This document shows, piece by piece, positions 1-8,923 of a stretch of 64,000 bases of DNA. The stretch comes from Streptomyces endocoffeicus (GTDB lineage: Bacteria > Actinomycetota > Actinomycetes > Streptomycetales > Streptomycetaceae): positions 89,106-153,105 of the forward strand of contig NZ_JAERRG010000027.1 in the NCBI RefSeq assembly GCF_016741935.1. Reading direction: 5' to 3'. The notes beneath the pieces are model-generated. The model was not told where the DNA came from, ran no database searches, and worked only from the letters and a program-made list of their open reading frames with translations. How positions within the stretch are numbered: position 1 is the first letter of the stretch; each line of letters opens with the position of its first letter. Both the position numbers and the translations under genes were made by a program.

Positions 1-803
1 CGGATCAGCGGGCGCAGGGTGGCGAAGAGCCGGGGGTCGGCGAGGAAGGAGCCCGAACTCTCGCCCGAGTCGGCGTAGTTGGCGACCGACAGCCCGCGCC
101 GGAAGAACTGCGGCAGCTGCTGGCCCCACCCGGTGTACGGGGCGGTGAGCTGGTCGCACACGGTGGAGTCCCCGGCGAGGAAGAGCTGGTGGCGGCGACC
201 GGGGGTGGTTTTGGTGGCCTCGCTGACCTCGCCAGCCTCGTCGGCCTCGCTGACCTCGGTGACCTCGGTGACCTTCAGACCCGCGAGGCGCGGCGCGGCG
301 CCGCCGAAGGCGAGGTCGAGCCCGGGGCTTCCACTGGGTCCGGTGGGCTCGCCCTCCGGCTCCCGTACGTTCACGGTGAAGGAGCGGACGAGCCGCTGCC
401 CGGCGGCGGTCGGCGTGGCGGCGAGCATCGTCCGCCGCGACTCGGCGGTGACGCCGGTGCTGCCCGCCTCGGCGCCGCCGAGGACCGCCGTCACGTCGTA
501 CGTCCCCGGCGGGACATCGGCATGGCAGACGATGGGCGCGGTGCCGGTGCACTGCGGGACGACCGCGGCCGTGGTCGCGGCCGTGGTCGCGGCCGTGGTC
601 GCGGCCGTGGTCGCGGCCGTGGTCGCGGCCGTGGTCGCGGCCATGGTCGCGGCCGTGGTCACGGCCGTGGTCACGGCCGTGGTCACGGCCGGGCTTTCGG
701 CGGGCCCGGGCCCGGGGCTGGGACTCCCGGCCCAGGCCGGGGCGCCCGGTAAGGCGGCGAGGCAGGCGGTGGCGGCCAGCAGTGCGGTACCGGCGCGTCT
801 CAT
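1..803 (-). CDS. Secreted GDSL/SGNH hydrolase, acetylesterase-like (C-terminus beyond window)
   Basis: The ATG at 803 opens a protein with a Sec signal peptide: two Arg after Met, an Ala/Leu core, and an Ala-Trp-Ala cleavage-like end near residue 25. A Thr/Ala-rich linker follows (about residues 40-80), then a beta-rich stretch containing PPGTYDVTAVLGG. Near residue 208 comes LFLAGDSTVCD, the block I motif of SGNH hydrolases with its nucleophilic Ser. GDSTV followed by Trp/Gly-rich residues is typical of rhamnogalacturonan acetylesterase-type enzymes, which remove acetyl groups from plant polysaccharides outside the cell. The Asp-His part of the catalytic site lies outside the window. A LacI-type palindrome upstream suggests sugar control. 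The fold is fairly sure; the substrate is inferred. Confidence 0.75.
   Translation of the reverse strand, partial: MRRAGTALLAATACLAALPGAPAWAGSPSPGPGPAESPAVTTAVTTAVTTAATMAATTAATTAATTAATTAATTAATTAAVVPQCTGTAPIVCHADVPPGTYDVTAVLGGAEAGSTGVTAESRRTMLAATPTAAGQRLVRSFTVNVREPEGEPTGPSGSPGLDLAFGGAAPRLAGLKVTEVTEVSEADEAGEVSEATKTTPGRRHQLFLAGDSTVCDQLTAPYTGWGQQLPQFFRRGLSVANYADSGESSGSFLADPRLFATLRPLI
571..690. repeat. Ten tandem 12-bp units
   Basis: Ten contiguous copies of a 12-mer (GTGGTCGCGGCC on the plus strand; one unit starts ATG and the last three carry A in place of G at position 7). On the minus strand they encode the VTTA/ATTA linker between signal peptide and catalytic part of the esterase. The unit length is a multiple of three, so copy-number change would keep the frame. 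Confidence 0.95.
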
Positions 804-893
804 GAAGGCTCCTCGGCTCGGCCCAGTTCGGCGCTGGAGGTTCGCCGATGGCGGGGGAAGCTACGGTCGGCCGCCCGACCATACGCCGTGTCG

Positions 894-905
894 GCAAGCG
901 CTTGC
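894..905. promoter_or_regulatory. LacI-type palindromic operator candidate
   Basis: Perfect 12-bp palindrome GCAAGCGCTTGC, with the central CG pair usual for LacI/GalR-family operators, about 90 bp upstream of the esterase start. No LacI gene is in the window, so the cognate repressor is unknown. Confidence 0.45.
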
Positions 906-923
906 TAGAGGGCGCGAACGTCA

Positions 924-952
924 GCGGGGGCCGCCCAAGAGGCGGCCCCCGC
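924..952 (-). terminator. Intrinsic-type hairpin after the peroxiredoxin gene
   Basis: Perfect 12-bp stem (GCGGGGGCCGCC and its complement) with the 5-nt loop CAAGA, located 37 bp past the peroxiredoxin stop codon. There is no U-tract, as is common in Streptomyces. Confidence 0.7.
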
Positions 953-989
953 AAGTGATTTCCGCCGGACGCGGACGGTCGTACGGGAC

Positions 990-1445
990 TTACCCGTTCC
1001 TGCCCCGCAGGGCATCGAGCGCCCGGTCCGCGTGCACGGCCATCCGGAACTCGCTCTTGACGATCTCCAGCACTTTGCGATCGGTATCGATCACAAAGGT
1101 GACCCGCTTGGTCGGCACCGCCGCGATCCCGCGCTTCACCCCGAACCGCTCCCGCACGGTCCCCTCCGGATCCGACAGCAGCGGATAGCCGAAGGAGTAC
1201 GCATGGGCGAACTCCGCCTGCTTCTCGACCGAATCGGCGCTGACCCCGACCGGCTGGGCGCCGAGCTCCTTGAACTCCGCAGCGATGTCCCGGAAGTGGC
1301 ACGCCTGTTTGGTACAGCCGGGCGTGAAGGCGGCCGGATAGAAGAACAGCACCACCGGGCCGTCCGCCAGCAGCCCGCTGAGCGAACGGACGGTACCGCT
1401 CTCATCCGGCAGTTCGAAGTCCTCGACCACATCACCGATGTCCAT
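990..1445 (-). CDS. bcp: Thioredoxin-dependent peroxiredoxin, PrxQ/Bcp type
   Basis: A 151-residue AhpC/TSA-fold peroxidase that reduces hydroperoxides in the cytosol at the expense of thioredoxin. The motif FFYPAAFTPGCTKQAC places the peroxidatic Cys at residue 44 and a second Cys at 49. This Cys-x4-Cys spacing is diagnostic of PrxQ/Bcp enzymes with an intramolecular disulfide. The conserved Thr of the active site (TPGC) is present, and length is normal for the family. It is a single gene, followed by a strong hairpin and facing away from the small gene upstream. Confidence 0.92.
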   Translation of the reverse strand: MDIGDVVEDFELPDESGTVRSLSGLLADGPVVLFFYPAAFTPGCTKQACHFRDIAAEFKELGAQPVGVSADSVEKQAEFAHAYSFGYPLLSDPEGTVRERFGVKRGIAAVPTKRVTFVIDTDRKVLEIVKSEFRMAVHADRALDALRGRNG

Positions 1446-1481
1446 GAGGGCACGCTACCGGCCGCCGCGCCCGGCGGAGCG

Positions 1482-1790
1482 TCAGTAGCGCAATCGGGCG
1501 GTGTGGCCGTCGATGCGCAGGATGCATTCGGTGAACAGCGCCATCGACGGACTGTCGTCCGTGGGGACCAGCCGCAGCCCCAGGTCCATGATGGACCGGA
1601 TCACGTGGGCGGTACGGCTTCCGTCGGGATCCTGTCCGCGCAGCGCGGACCACGCCTCGAACTGCGCCCGGACCGTTTCCCACGCCGGGCCCGGCGTGAA
1701 GTGACACAGAAAAACCGGCTGGTCGACCCCGTACTGGCGTAACTCGCCGACTGCGGACTCACCTTGCATAAGCCACCATGTGGCACTCAT
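1482..1790 (-). CDS. Conserved small hypothetical protein
   Basis: About 102 residues from the ATG at 1790, preceded by a GGGACGAG stretch that can serve as a ribosome site. An in-frame GTG at 1811 is the alternative. No family was recognised. The protein is soluble-looking, with no signal or membrane segment. A Trp/Met-rich start (MSATWWLM) is followed by alternating hydrophobic and acidic segments and the ending RIDGHTARLRY. It lies between the peroxiredoxin and the amidase on the same strand, with ordinary codon use. Confidence 0.55.
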   Translation of the reverse strand: MSATWWLMQGESAVGELRQYGVDQPVFLCHFTPGPAWETVRAQFEAWSALRGQDPDGSRTAHVIRSIMDLGLRLVPTDDSPSMALFTECILRIDGHTARLRY

Positions 1791-1826
1791 CTCGTCCCCA
1801 ACTCCGTACACGGGGGTGGATACCCA

Positions 1827-3104
1827 TCATACGGGTGCGGTCGTCCCAACGAGGACCGACTCCACATCAGGGGCCCAGCCCAGCAGCCGCTCGTCCGCTC
1901 CCGGCCGGGCCACGCACTGCACGCCCAGCGGAAGGGAATTGGCCGCCCGGCCCGCGGGCAGCGCCAGAGCGGGGGTTCCCGCGTAGCTCCAGGGGAGGCT
2001 CATCACGGAGTCGCCGGTGCTCGTCAGGCCGTACGGCGCCGGGCCCGTGGCCGCCGGGGTGATCCACAGATCGATCCCGTCCCGGTCCATGGCGGCCACC
2101 AGCCGCTCGCGGAACCCGGCGCGGGCGCGCAGGGCCGCGGCGTACGCGTCGTCGCTCATCCGCTGCCCCTCCCGGATCGCCTCGACGGTCTGCTCGCGGT
2201 ACCGCTCGCCGTGGCGCGGGAACCATACGGCGTGGGTCCGCGCCAGCTCATAACGGTTGATCACCCGCTGCTCCGCCACGACCCGTTCGAAGTCGTCCGG
2301 GAAGGGCACCCGGCGGATCGTGAATCCGGCGGCCGCCAAGTGCCCCGCCCGCTCCTCGAAGGAGCTCCTGGCCTCGGCGTCGGCGCGGTCGAGGTACGGC
2401 CCGAGCGGAACGCCGAGCACCGGCCGCCGCCCCGCCGCCGCCGCCCCGCCCTCGCCGGACGGCCGCCAGCCGTCGCACAGCACGGCCGCCGCCGGGGCCA
2501 GGGTCGCCACATCGGGGGCGAAGAGGCCCACGGTGTCGAAGGTCGGGGCGTTGGGGATCACACCGTCGGAGGGGATGCGGCCGTGGGTCGGCTTGAAGCC
2601 GACGACCCCGCAGTAGGCCGCCGGGCGGATCATCGAACCGATCGTCTGGGTCCCGACCGCCAACGGCACCATCCCCGCCGCCACGGCCGCCGCCGAACCA
2701 CTGCTGGAGCCGCCCGGAGTGTGGTCGAGTTGGCGCGGATTGCGGGTCGGCCCGGGAGCGGTCACGGCGAACTCGGCGGTGACGGTCTTGCCCGCCACCA
2801 GCGCCCCCGCCTCCCGCAGCCGTCCGACGAGCGACGCCTCCGCCCCGGCGAACACCTCGGCGGGAACGTCCGACCCGGCACGCGTGGGCACCCCCTCGAC
2901 ATGCACGATGTCCTTCACGCCCACCATGACCCCATACAGCGGCGGCCGCCCGTCCACATCCCCCCACCGCTCATCGGCCGCACGCGCCGCACGCCCCAGC
3001 CGGTCCCGCCGACCGGGCTCGGACACGAAGGCCTGGATCTCCCCGTCCCCAGCCTCGATCCGGTCACAGGTCCGCGCTGCCACGGTGGCGCAAGAGGTGT
3101 CCAT
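1827..3104 (-). CDS. Amidase signature family hydrolase
   Basis: 425 residues covering the amidase signature domain. The Ser-cisSer-Lys centre is visible: Lys64 in GVKDIVHVEG, the Gly/Ser loop GGSSSGSAAA around residues 131-140, and the nucleophile Ser157 in GTQTIGSMIRPA. Most relatives have GTDTGGS at that last site, so the Asp-to-Gln and Gly-to-Ile changes are atypical and may alter substrate choice. It is cytosolic and hydrolyses an amide of unknown identity. It is not GatA: it is short and has no gatB/gatC neighbours. The upstream region contains the left inverted repeat of the adjoining block. Confidence 0.85.
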   Translation of the reverse strand: MDTSCATVAARTCDRIEAGDGEIQAFVSEPGRRDRLGRAARAADERWGDVDGRPPLYGVMVGVKDIVHVEGVPTRAGSDVPAEVFAGAEASLVGRLREAGALVAGKTVTAEFAVTAPGPTRNPRQLDHTPGGSSSGSAAAVAAGMVPLAVGTQTIGSMIRPAAYCGVVGFKPTHGRIPSDGVIPNAPTFDTVGLFAPDVATLAPAAAVLCDGWRPSGEGGAAAAGRRPVLGVPLGPYLDRADAEARSSFEERAGHLAAAGFTIRRVPFPDDFERVVAEQRVINRYELARTHAVWFPRHGERYREQTVEAIREGQRMSDDAYAAALRARAGFRERLVAAMDRDGIDLWITPAATGPAPYGLTSTGDSVMSLPWSYAGTPALALPAGRAANSLPLGVQCVARPGADERLLGWAPDVESVLVGTTAPV

Positions 3105-3205
3105 GAACCGAGGCTACGCGGCGCACCGCGCTCCCGTACGCCCCGGTGAGCCGGTCCTGTCGATATGACCCCGGCCCAAATAGCCCCGGCCCGAACAGCC
3201 CCGGC

Positions 3206-3339
3206 CCGAGCCGGCCCGTAGTGCGTAGGCACCAGGACACATGAGTGGCTGGTCCGGGCGCACCAGGGGAAGACGGCGGCGCAGGACGATGCCCGGCGGG
3301 GCGCCGGAAGGAAGTGTTGGAGGCGCGTGAATCCCGCGC
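3206..3339 (+). repeat. Left copy of a 134-bp inverted repeat
   Basis: Aligns without gaps to the reverse complement of 10405-10538 with 8 mismatches in 134 bp (about 94% identity). Its inner end stops 38 bp before the start of the MMPL gene. I found no obvious terminal repeats within the copy itself. A short degenerate repeat (AGCCCCGGCCCGA) lies just outside it. Confidence 0.93.
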
Positions 3340-3377
3340 GATTCCCCTTGCCCAACGGTGTCTGGAGTGATCAACAG

Positions 3378-5630
3378 GTGGCTACATATCTTTACCGGAT
3401 CGGACGGTGGGCCTTCCGGCGCCGCCGGCTCGTGGGTGGTCTGTGGCTGGGGGTCCTGGTGCTGGCCATCGCCGCCGCAGGCGTGGCGCCGGAGGGGAAG
3501 GAAGAGGACCTCTCCATGCCCGGCACCGAGTCGCAGAAGGCGTTCGACCTGCTGGACGAGCGCTTCCCCCAGAGCAACTCCCAGGGCGCCGAGGCCCGCT
3601 TGGTGTTCCAGGCCCCGGACGGGCAGCGGGTGACGGCCAGGGAGAACAAGGCGGCCGTCGGGAAGGCACTCGGCTCGCTGGACGGGAGCGATCAGGTCGC
3701 GTCGACCACCGACCCCTATGAGACCGACGCCGTCAGCGAGGACGGCACCATCGCCTACTCCACGATCACCTACACCGTGGGCGCCGTCGACCTGACCGGG
3801 ACGACGAAGAGCGCCCTCGAGGACGCCGCCGGCCAGGCCCGGGACGCGGGGCTGACCGTGGAGATCGGCGGCTCGGCCCTGGACTCGGAAGAGGAACCGG
3901 GCGGTACGACGGAGATCATCGGCGTGGCGGTGGCCGCGGTGGTGCTGGTCCTCGCCCTCGGGTCGCTGGTCGCGGCCGGATTGTCGCTGCTGACCGCCTT
4001 CGTGGGCGTGGCCATCGCCTTCGGCCTGGTCTCCGCGCTGGCCGCTCCGCTGGGCCTGACGTCCACCGTCGCCATCCTGGCGCTGATGCTGGGGCTGGCG
4101 GTCGGCATCGACTACGCGCTCTTCATCACCTCCCGCTTCCGTGACGAGCGCGCCCAGGGCAGCGAGCCGGAGGAGGCCGCCGGCCGGGCGGTGGGCACGG
4201 CGGGATCGGCCGTCGTCTTCGCCGGTGCGACCGTCTTCATCGCCCTGGTCGGGCTGGGGGTCGTCGGAATCCCCGAACTCACCAAGATGGGCATGGGCGG
4301 CGCGGGCGCCGTGGCCCTTGCGGTACTCGTCGCGCTGACCCTGGTCCCCGCGCTGTTCGGGTTCTTCGGCCGGCGGGTACTGTCCCGCGCCGCGCGCAAG
4401 GCACCCTCGAATCGCCGGTCGGGAAGCGAGCGCCCGCACGCGGCGCCCACCGCGGCCGGCCGGCCCGGGCTCGGGACCCGCTGGGCGCGGTTCGTGCTGC
4501 GCCGGCCGGTGGCCGTGCTGCTGATCGCCGGACTCGGTCTCGGCGCCGTCGCCGTACCGGCACTGAGCCTCGAACTCGGGCTGCCCGGAGACGAGTCCAA
4601 GTCGGTGGAGACCACCCAGCGCCGTGCCTACGACCTGCTGTCAGAAGGCTTCGGCCCCGGCTTCAACGGCCCGTTGACCGTGGTCGTGGACACGTCGGAG
4701 TCCGGGGACACCCGGGCCACCACGAACCTGGTCGCCAAGACCGTACGGGCAGTGGACGGGGTCGCGTCGGTCGGTGAGCCGGTGCTCAGCCGGACCAAGG
4801 ACACGGCCGTCCTCACCGCCGTCCCGCGGACCGCGCCGAACAGCGGCGAGACCAAGGACCTGGTGAACGCGATCCGGGGCGCGGTCTCCGGCATCGAGGC
4901 CGACACGGGCGCCGGCATCCTGGTGACCGGCACCACCGCGATGAACATCGACATCTCCGAAGCCATGTCCGACGCCCTCATCCCCTATCTGACCGTGGTC
5001 ATCGGCCTGGCGGTGCTGCTGCTGATGGTGGTCTTCCGCTCGCTCCTGGTCCCGGTCAAGGCCGCGCTCGGCTTCCTGCTGTCGGTGGGTGCCGCCTTCG
5101 GCGTCCTCGTCGCCGTCTTCCAGTGGGGCTGGGCGGCCGACCTGATCGGCATCGAGCAGACCGGACCGGTCATGTCGCTGATGCCGATTCTCATCATCGG
5201 CATAGTGTTCGGCCTCGCCATGGATTACGAGGTCTTCCTCTTCACCCGGATGCGGGAGGCCTACGTCCATGGCGCGTCCCCCGGCGACGCGATCGTCAGC
5301 GGGTTCCGGCACAGCGGACGGGTGGTGGCCGCGGCGGCGATCATCATGATCAGCGTGTTCGCCGGATTCATCGGGATGAGCAGCCCGACCATCCAGACGA
5401 TGGGCGTCGGCCTGGCCGCCGCCGTCGCCTTCGACGCCTTCGTGGTCCGGATGGCGATCGCACCCGCGGTCCTGGCACTGCTCGGCCACCGGGCCTGGTG
5501 GCTGCCTCGTATCCTGGACCGTGTGCTGCCGAATGTGGACATCGAGGGTGAGAAGCTGAACAGGCCTGTCCCGGCCTCCGCGACCGTGCCGGACGCGGCG
5601 GCGCCGCGGCTCCCCGTCGACCGGTACTGA
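3378..5630 (+). CDS. MMPL/RND-superfamily membrane transporter
   Basis: About 750 residues from the GTG at 3378, which has GGAG ten bases upstream. The protein then begins MATYLYRIGRWAFRRR, the usual start of actinobacterial MMPL proteins; a longer GTG start at 3327 would lie inside the inverted repeat. It has two homologous halves, each with one N-terminal TM, an extracytoplasmic loop, then a cluster of TM segments (residues about 180-340 and 535-720). GIDYALFITSRFRDE and AMDYEVFLFTRMRE are the conserved Asp-Tyr motifs of the proton relay. It exports lipids or drugs by proton antiport. It is followed after 7 bp by a sensor kinase gene, so it is likely co-transcribed with and controlled by that system. 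Confidence 0.9.
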   Translation: MATYLYRIGRWAFRRRRLVGGLWLGVLVLAIAAAGVAPEGKEEDLSMPGTESQKAFDLLDERFPQSNSQGAEARLVFQAPDGQRVTARENKAAVGKALGSLDGSDQVASTTDPYETDAVSEDGTIAYSTITYTVGAVDLTGTTKSALEDAAGQARDAGLTVEIGGSALDSEEEPGGTTEIIGVAVAAVVLVLALGSLVAAGLSLLTAFVGVAIAFGLVSALAAPLGLTSTVAILALMLGLAVGIDYALFITSRFRDERAQGSEPEEAAGRAVGTAGSAVVFAGATVFIALVGLGVVGIPELTKMGMGGAGAVALAVLVALTLVPALFGFFGRRVLSRAARKAPSNRRSGSERPHAAPTAAGRPGLGTRWARFVLRRPVAVLLIAGLGLGAVAVPALSLELGLPGDESKSVETTQRRAYDLLSEGFGPGFNGPLTVVVDTSESGDTRATTNLVAKTVRAVDGVASVGEPVLSRTKDTAVLTAVPRTAPNSGETKDLVNAIRGAVSGIEADTGAGILVTGTTAMNIDISEAMSDALIPYLTVVIGLAVLLLMVVFRSLLVPVKAALGFLLSVGAAFGVLVAVFQWGWAADLIGIEQTGPVMSLMPILIIGIVFGLAMDYEVFLFTRMREAYVHGASPGDAIVSGFRHSGRVVAAAAIIMISVFAGFIGMSSPTIQTMGVGLAAAVAFDAFVVRMAIAPAVLALLGHRAWWLPRILDRVLPNVDIEGEKLNRPVPASATVPDAAAPRLPVDRY

Positions 5631-5637
5631 GGCGACC

Positions 5638-7005
5638 ATGACGCACAGGGCTGGCGATGGCCCGCGACCACGCGGCACGTGGTGGCGGGAGGGAGCGATC
5701 ACGGCGACGGCGTTCGTGCTCTGTCTGCTCGGCGGCGTGCTGCGGGACGACGGCAGCACGCTGCAACCGCCGCCTGCCGCCGCCTACTTCATCGCCGTGG
5801 TGTCCTGTGCCGTGCTGCCGGTGCGGCACCGGGCGCCCCTGGCCGCCATGGCGGTCACGGCCGCGAGCGGCGTGCTGGTGCCGCCCTTGGGCCTCCTGCT
5901 GAGCCCGCTCATCGTGGCCCCCGCCGGGATCACCGCCTACTCCTACTCGCTCACCGCGCGCACCGAACGGCGCGCGGTGGGCGCGGTGTCGCTCATCTCC
6001 CTGGCGCTGCTGATCGCCTCCACCCCCTTGTTCGGGGCCCTCTCGGGGAAGGACGCGAGCAGGGTGGCCGCGGTGGTGGCGTTCCCGCTGGTGGCCGGCC
6101 TACTCGGGCACTCGGTGCGGAACCGGCGGGCCTACCTGGCGGCCGTGGAGGAGCGGGCCCGGCAGGCCGAGAAGAGCCGGGACAGCGAGGCGCGCCGGAG
6201 AGTGGGCGAGGAACGGTTGCGCATCGCCCGGGAACTGCACGACCTCGTGGCCAGTCAGATCACCCTGGCCAACGCGCAGGCCACGGTCGCCGCCCACCTC
6301 TTCGACGCCCGCCCGGAGCAGACCCGCAAGAGCCTCAAGGAGCTCATCGAGACCACCGGCGACGCGCTCGACGAACTACGGGCCACGGTCGGTCTGCTGC
6401 GTCAGTCCGGGGACGCGGACGCGCCCGCCGAACCGGCGCCCGGGCTGTCCCAGCTTCCCACGCTCCTCGAGTCGTTCCGCCGCGCGGGTCTGGAGGTGTC
6501 GGTGCACCAGGAAGGCACGGCCAGGCCGCTGCCGCCGGGACTGGACCTCACCGCCTACCGCATCGTCCAGGAGGCCCTGACCAACGTGACCAAGCACGCC
6601 GGTACCGGTAGCGCCCGGGTGCGCCTCGTCTGGAACCGCGATCGCGTGACCCTCACCGTCGCCGACGACGGCGGGGGCGCCCGTATAGCGCCGACCGCGT
6701 CCACTGGGCGGGGTGCGGCCACGGGCCCGCGTGCGGCCACGCCGGCGGACCGTCCGCCCGGCTACGGTCTGATCGGGATGCGTGAACGTGCCACCGCGGT
6801 CGGGGGGCAGCTCTCGGCGGGCAGGCGCCCGGAGGGCGGCTTCCTCGTCTCCACCCAGCTGCCCCTCCCGCCCGCCAAGGACACGACGCGCGGGACTGAC
6901 GGAGCGACATGGACTGACGGAGCGACAACCATCGAGGGGCGAATGACCGACGGAGCGACGGGCGACGGACGGACGGGCGGCGGAGAGGCCGGGGGTGCGC
7001 CATGA
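5638..7005 (+). CDS. Sensor histidine kinase, NarL-type (HisKA_3)
   Basis: 455 residues. Four to five TM segments lie between residues 20 and 160 with little extracellular sequence, so it probably senses within the membrane. The HisKA_3 segment carries RIARELHDLVASQ with the phospho-acceptor at His201. The ATPase domain follows, with YRIVQEALTNVTKHAG (N box), VADDGGGA and GYGLIGMRERA. The C-terminal tail of about 40 residues is Gly/Thr/Asp-rich and built of degenerate repeats. The start ATG follows GAGGCG. The gene overlaps the response regulator by 4 bp (ATGA), so the two are translationally coupled. Confidence 0.92.
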   Translation: MTHRAGDGPRPRGTWWREGAITATAFVLCLLGGVLRDDGSTLQPPPAAAYFIAVVSCAVLPVRHRAPLAAMAVTAASGVLVPPLGLLLSPLIVAPAGITAYSYSLTARTERRAVGAVSLISLALLIASTPLFGALSGKDASRVAAVVAFPLVAGLLGHSVRNRRAYLAAVEERARQAEKSRDSEARRRVGEERLRIARELHDLVASQITLANAQATVAAHLFDARPEQTRKSLKELIETTGDALDELRATVGLLRQSGDADAPAEPAPGLSQLPTLLESFRRAGLEVSVHQEGTARPLPPGLDLTAYRIVQEALTNVTKHAGTGSARVRLVWNRDRVTLTVADDGGGARIAPTASTGRGAATGPRAATPADRPPGYGLIGMRERATAVGGQLSAGRRPEGGFLVSTQLPLPPAKDTTRGTDGATWTDGATTIEGRMTDGATGDGRTGGGEAGGAP

Positions 7006-7694
7006 CGCTCCGGGTGCTGCTCGCCGACGATCAGGCCCTGCTGCGCGGGGCCTTCCGGCTGCTCCTCGACAGCGCCGACGACATCACCGTGGTCGGCGAG
7101 GCCGCCGACGGCAGGGAGGCGGTGAGACTCACCCGGGAGCTGCGGCCGGATGTGGTGATCATGGACATCCGGATGCCGGAGGTGGACGGTCTCACCGCCA
7201 CGTCGGAGATCTGCGCGGACCCGGATCTGCGTGCCAGCCGCATCCTGGTCCTCACCACGTATGAGACCGACGAGTACGTCGCTCAGGCGCTGCGCGCGGG
7301 GGCCGGCGGCTTCATCGGCAAGGGCATCGGGGCCGAGGACCTGCTGGACGCCGTGCGGACGATCGCCGACGGCGACACTCTTCTGTCCCCCGCCGCCACC
7401 CGCTCCTTGGTCGCCCGTTTCCTGGCCACACCGGACCACGCCGCGCGGCACCACCCCGAACAGCTCGCCGTGCTCACCCCGCGCGAACGCGAGATGGTGG
7501 CCCTGGTCGCGACCGGCCTGTCCAACCAGGAGATCGCCGAGCGGATGTTCCTCAGCCCCTTCACCGTCCGTGCCCATGTGCAGCGCGCCATGACGAAGCT
7601 GGACGCCCGCGACCGGGCGCAACTCGTCGTCATCGCCTACCGGACGGGCCTGGCCCACGCCGCCCCCGACGGCGGGACCGACGGCCCGTCGTAG
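7002..7694 (+). CDS. LuxR/NarL-family response regulator
   Basis: 230 residues: receiver domain 1-120 with the acidic pocket ADD (9-10), phospho-acceptor Asp55 in VVIMDIRMP and Lys in FIGKGIG, then a LuxR-type helix-turn-helix (LTPREREMVALVATG; NQEIAERMFLS). It is the partner of the kinase it overlaps. The most likely target is the MMPL gene upstream and possibly the convergent pair downstream. Confidence 0.93.
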   Translation: MTLRVLLADDQALLRGAFRLLLDSADDITVVGEAADGREAVRLTRELRPDVVIMDIRMPEVDGLTATSEICADPDLRASRILVLTTYETDEYVAQALRAGAGGFIGKGIGAEDLLDAVRTIADGDTLLSPAATRSLVARFLATPDHAARHHPEQLAVLTPREREMVALVATGLSNQEIAERMFLSPFTVRAHVQRAMTKLDARDRAQLVVIAYRTGLAHAAPDGGTDGPS

Positions 7695-7699
7695 CCGAG

Positions 7700-8923
7700 T
7701 CACGGCATCGGGGCGAATTCGGGCAGGGTAAGGGCCGAGTGGGCCGGTCGTGGTGTCGCGGAGGGCATGGTGACGAGGCCGCGCAGCATGGTGTTGCGTT
7801 GCTCCAGGGCCCGCTCCGTGGTGGGGAAGAGCCTGGCCGAACCGTTGTCGACCAGTGCCTGGTTCATGGCGACGAAGTCGCGAACGCCGCGTTCGTAGGC
7901 GGCGAAGGCCGCGGTGTGGTCCCGGTTCGTGGCCAGGGCGTTGGCGAGCATGTAGGCACCGACCAGTGCGAGGCTCGAGCCTTGTCCGGTGAGGAACGAG
8001 GGTGCGTACGCGGCGTCGCCGACGAGCGCGACACGGCCGCTGGACCAGTGGGGCATGCGGATCTGACCGGCCGTGTCGAAGAACAGGTCATCCGCGTCGC
8101 GCATGGCGTTGACCATGCCGGGGACCTCCCATCCCGCGTCCGCGAAGACCGTGGCGACCAGGTCCCGCTGGGCGTCGGGGTCGCGGAGGGCGTCGAGCGG
8201 CGGTTCCGGCCGGTGGAAGTTCAGGAAGGCGTGCAGCTCGTCGTTGCCCCCGACGGCGTAGAGGGCCGCGGCTTTCCCCGGGGCGTTCCACAACACGAGC
8301 TCGCGGGAGAGCCCGAAGGTGTTCGGCATGGTGAATATGGCGAAGCAGTAGCCGAGGTAGCGGTGGAACTGTTCTTCGGGGCCGAACAGGGACTCCCGGG
8401 TGGCCGAGTGCATACCGTCGGCGCCGACCACCAGGTCGAATGTGCGCCGTTGCCCACTGTGGAAAGTGACGTCGACGCCCTGTCCGGACTGGTCGAGGGT
8501 GTCGATGGAGTCGCCGAACAGGAATTCCACGTCATCGCGGACTTTTCCGTAGAGGGCCGCGGCCAGATCGCCACGACGCACCTCGAGGTCCTGTCCCTCG
8601 ACACTGCCGGCGATGGCGTGCGGGCTGAGCGAGGCCAGTTCACTGCCATCGGCGTTCAGGAAGGTGCAGCGACGCGAGTCGATGTGGGCGTCCCGCAGTC
8701 GCGGCAGTATCCCCATCCGCCGGACCACCTCGATCGCGGTACCGCGGATGTCGATCGGGTAACCACCGTCGCGCAGCCCGCCTGCCTTCTCCACCACGGT
8801 GACCGCGCATCCGGACCGGTGCAGCCAGTACGCCAGCGCGGGTCCGGCGATACTGGCCCCGGAGATCAGGACCGTGCGCTTCGCGGTGGTACTCACGTCC
8901 ATCGACAGACCGGTGGGTGTCAT
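7700..8923 (-). CDS. FAD-dependent aromatic-type monooxygenase
   Basis: 407 residues from the ATG at 8923, which overlaps the stop of the MFS gene by 4 bp (ATGA). Same-frame sequence upstream lies inside the MFS gene and is discarded. The N-terminal Rossmann motif SGASIAGPALAYWL and the second FAD motif LVGDAAYAPSFLTGQG mark a PHBH-type class A flavin monooxygenase, as in TetX-like drug-modifying enzymes and many tailoring hydroxylases. Only the MFS pump is coupled to it, which suggests a drug-inactivation plus export pair. The substrate cannot be read from the sequence. Confidence 0.88.
   Translation of the reverse strand: MTPTGLSMDVSTTAKRTVLISGASIAGPALAYWLHRSGCAVTVVEKAGGLRDGGYPIDIRGTAIEVVRRMGILPRLRDAHIDSRRCTFLNADGSELASLSPHAIAGSVEGQDLEVRRGDLAAALYGKVRDDVEFLFGDSIDTLDQSGQGVDVTFHSGQRRTFDLVVGADGMHSATRESLFGPEEQFHRYLGYCFAIFTMPNTFGLSRELVLWNAPGKAAALYAVGGNDELHAFLNFHRPEPPLDALRDPDAQRDLVATVFADAGWEVPGMVNAMRDADDLFFDTAGQIRMPHWSSGRVALVGDAAYAPSFLTGQGSSLALVGAYMLANALATNRDHTAAFAAYERGVRDFVAMNQALVDNGSARLFPTTERALEQRNTMLRGLVTMPSATPRPAHSALTLPEFAPMP

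Noticed and set aside
189..752. Plus-strand frame with a long Arg-Gly repeat
   Set aside because: It is the complement of the 12-bp tandem repeat in the secreted esterase gene; no ribosome site and the minus-strand frame has a signal peptide and catalytic motif.
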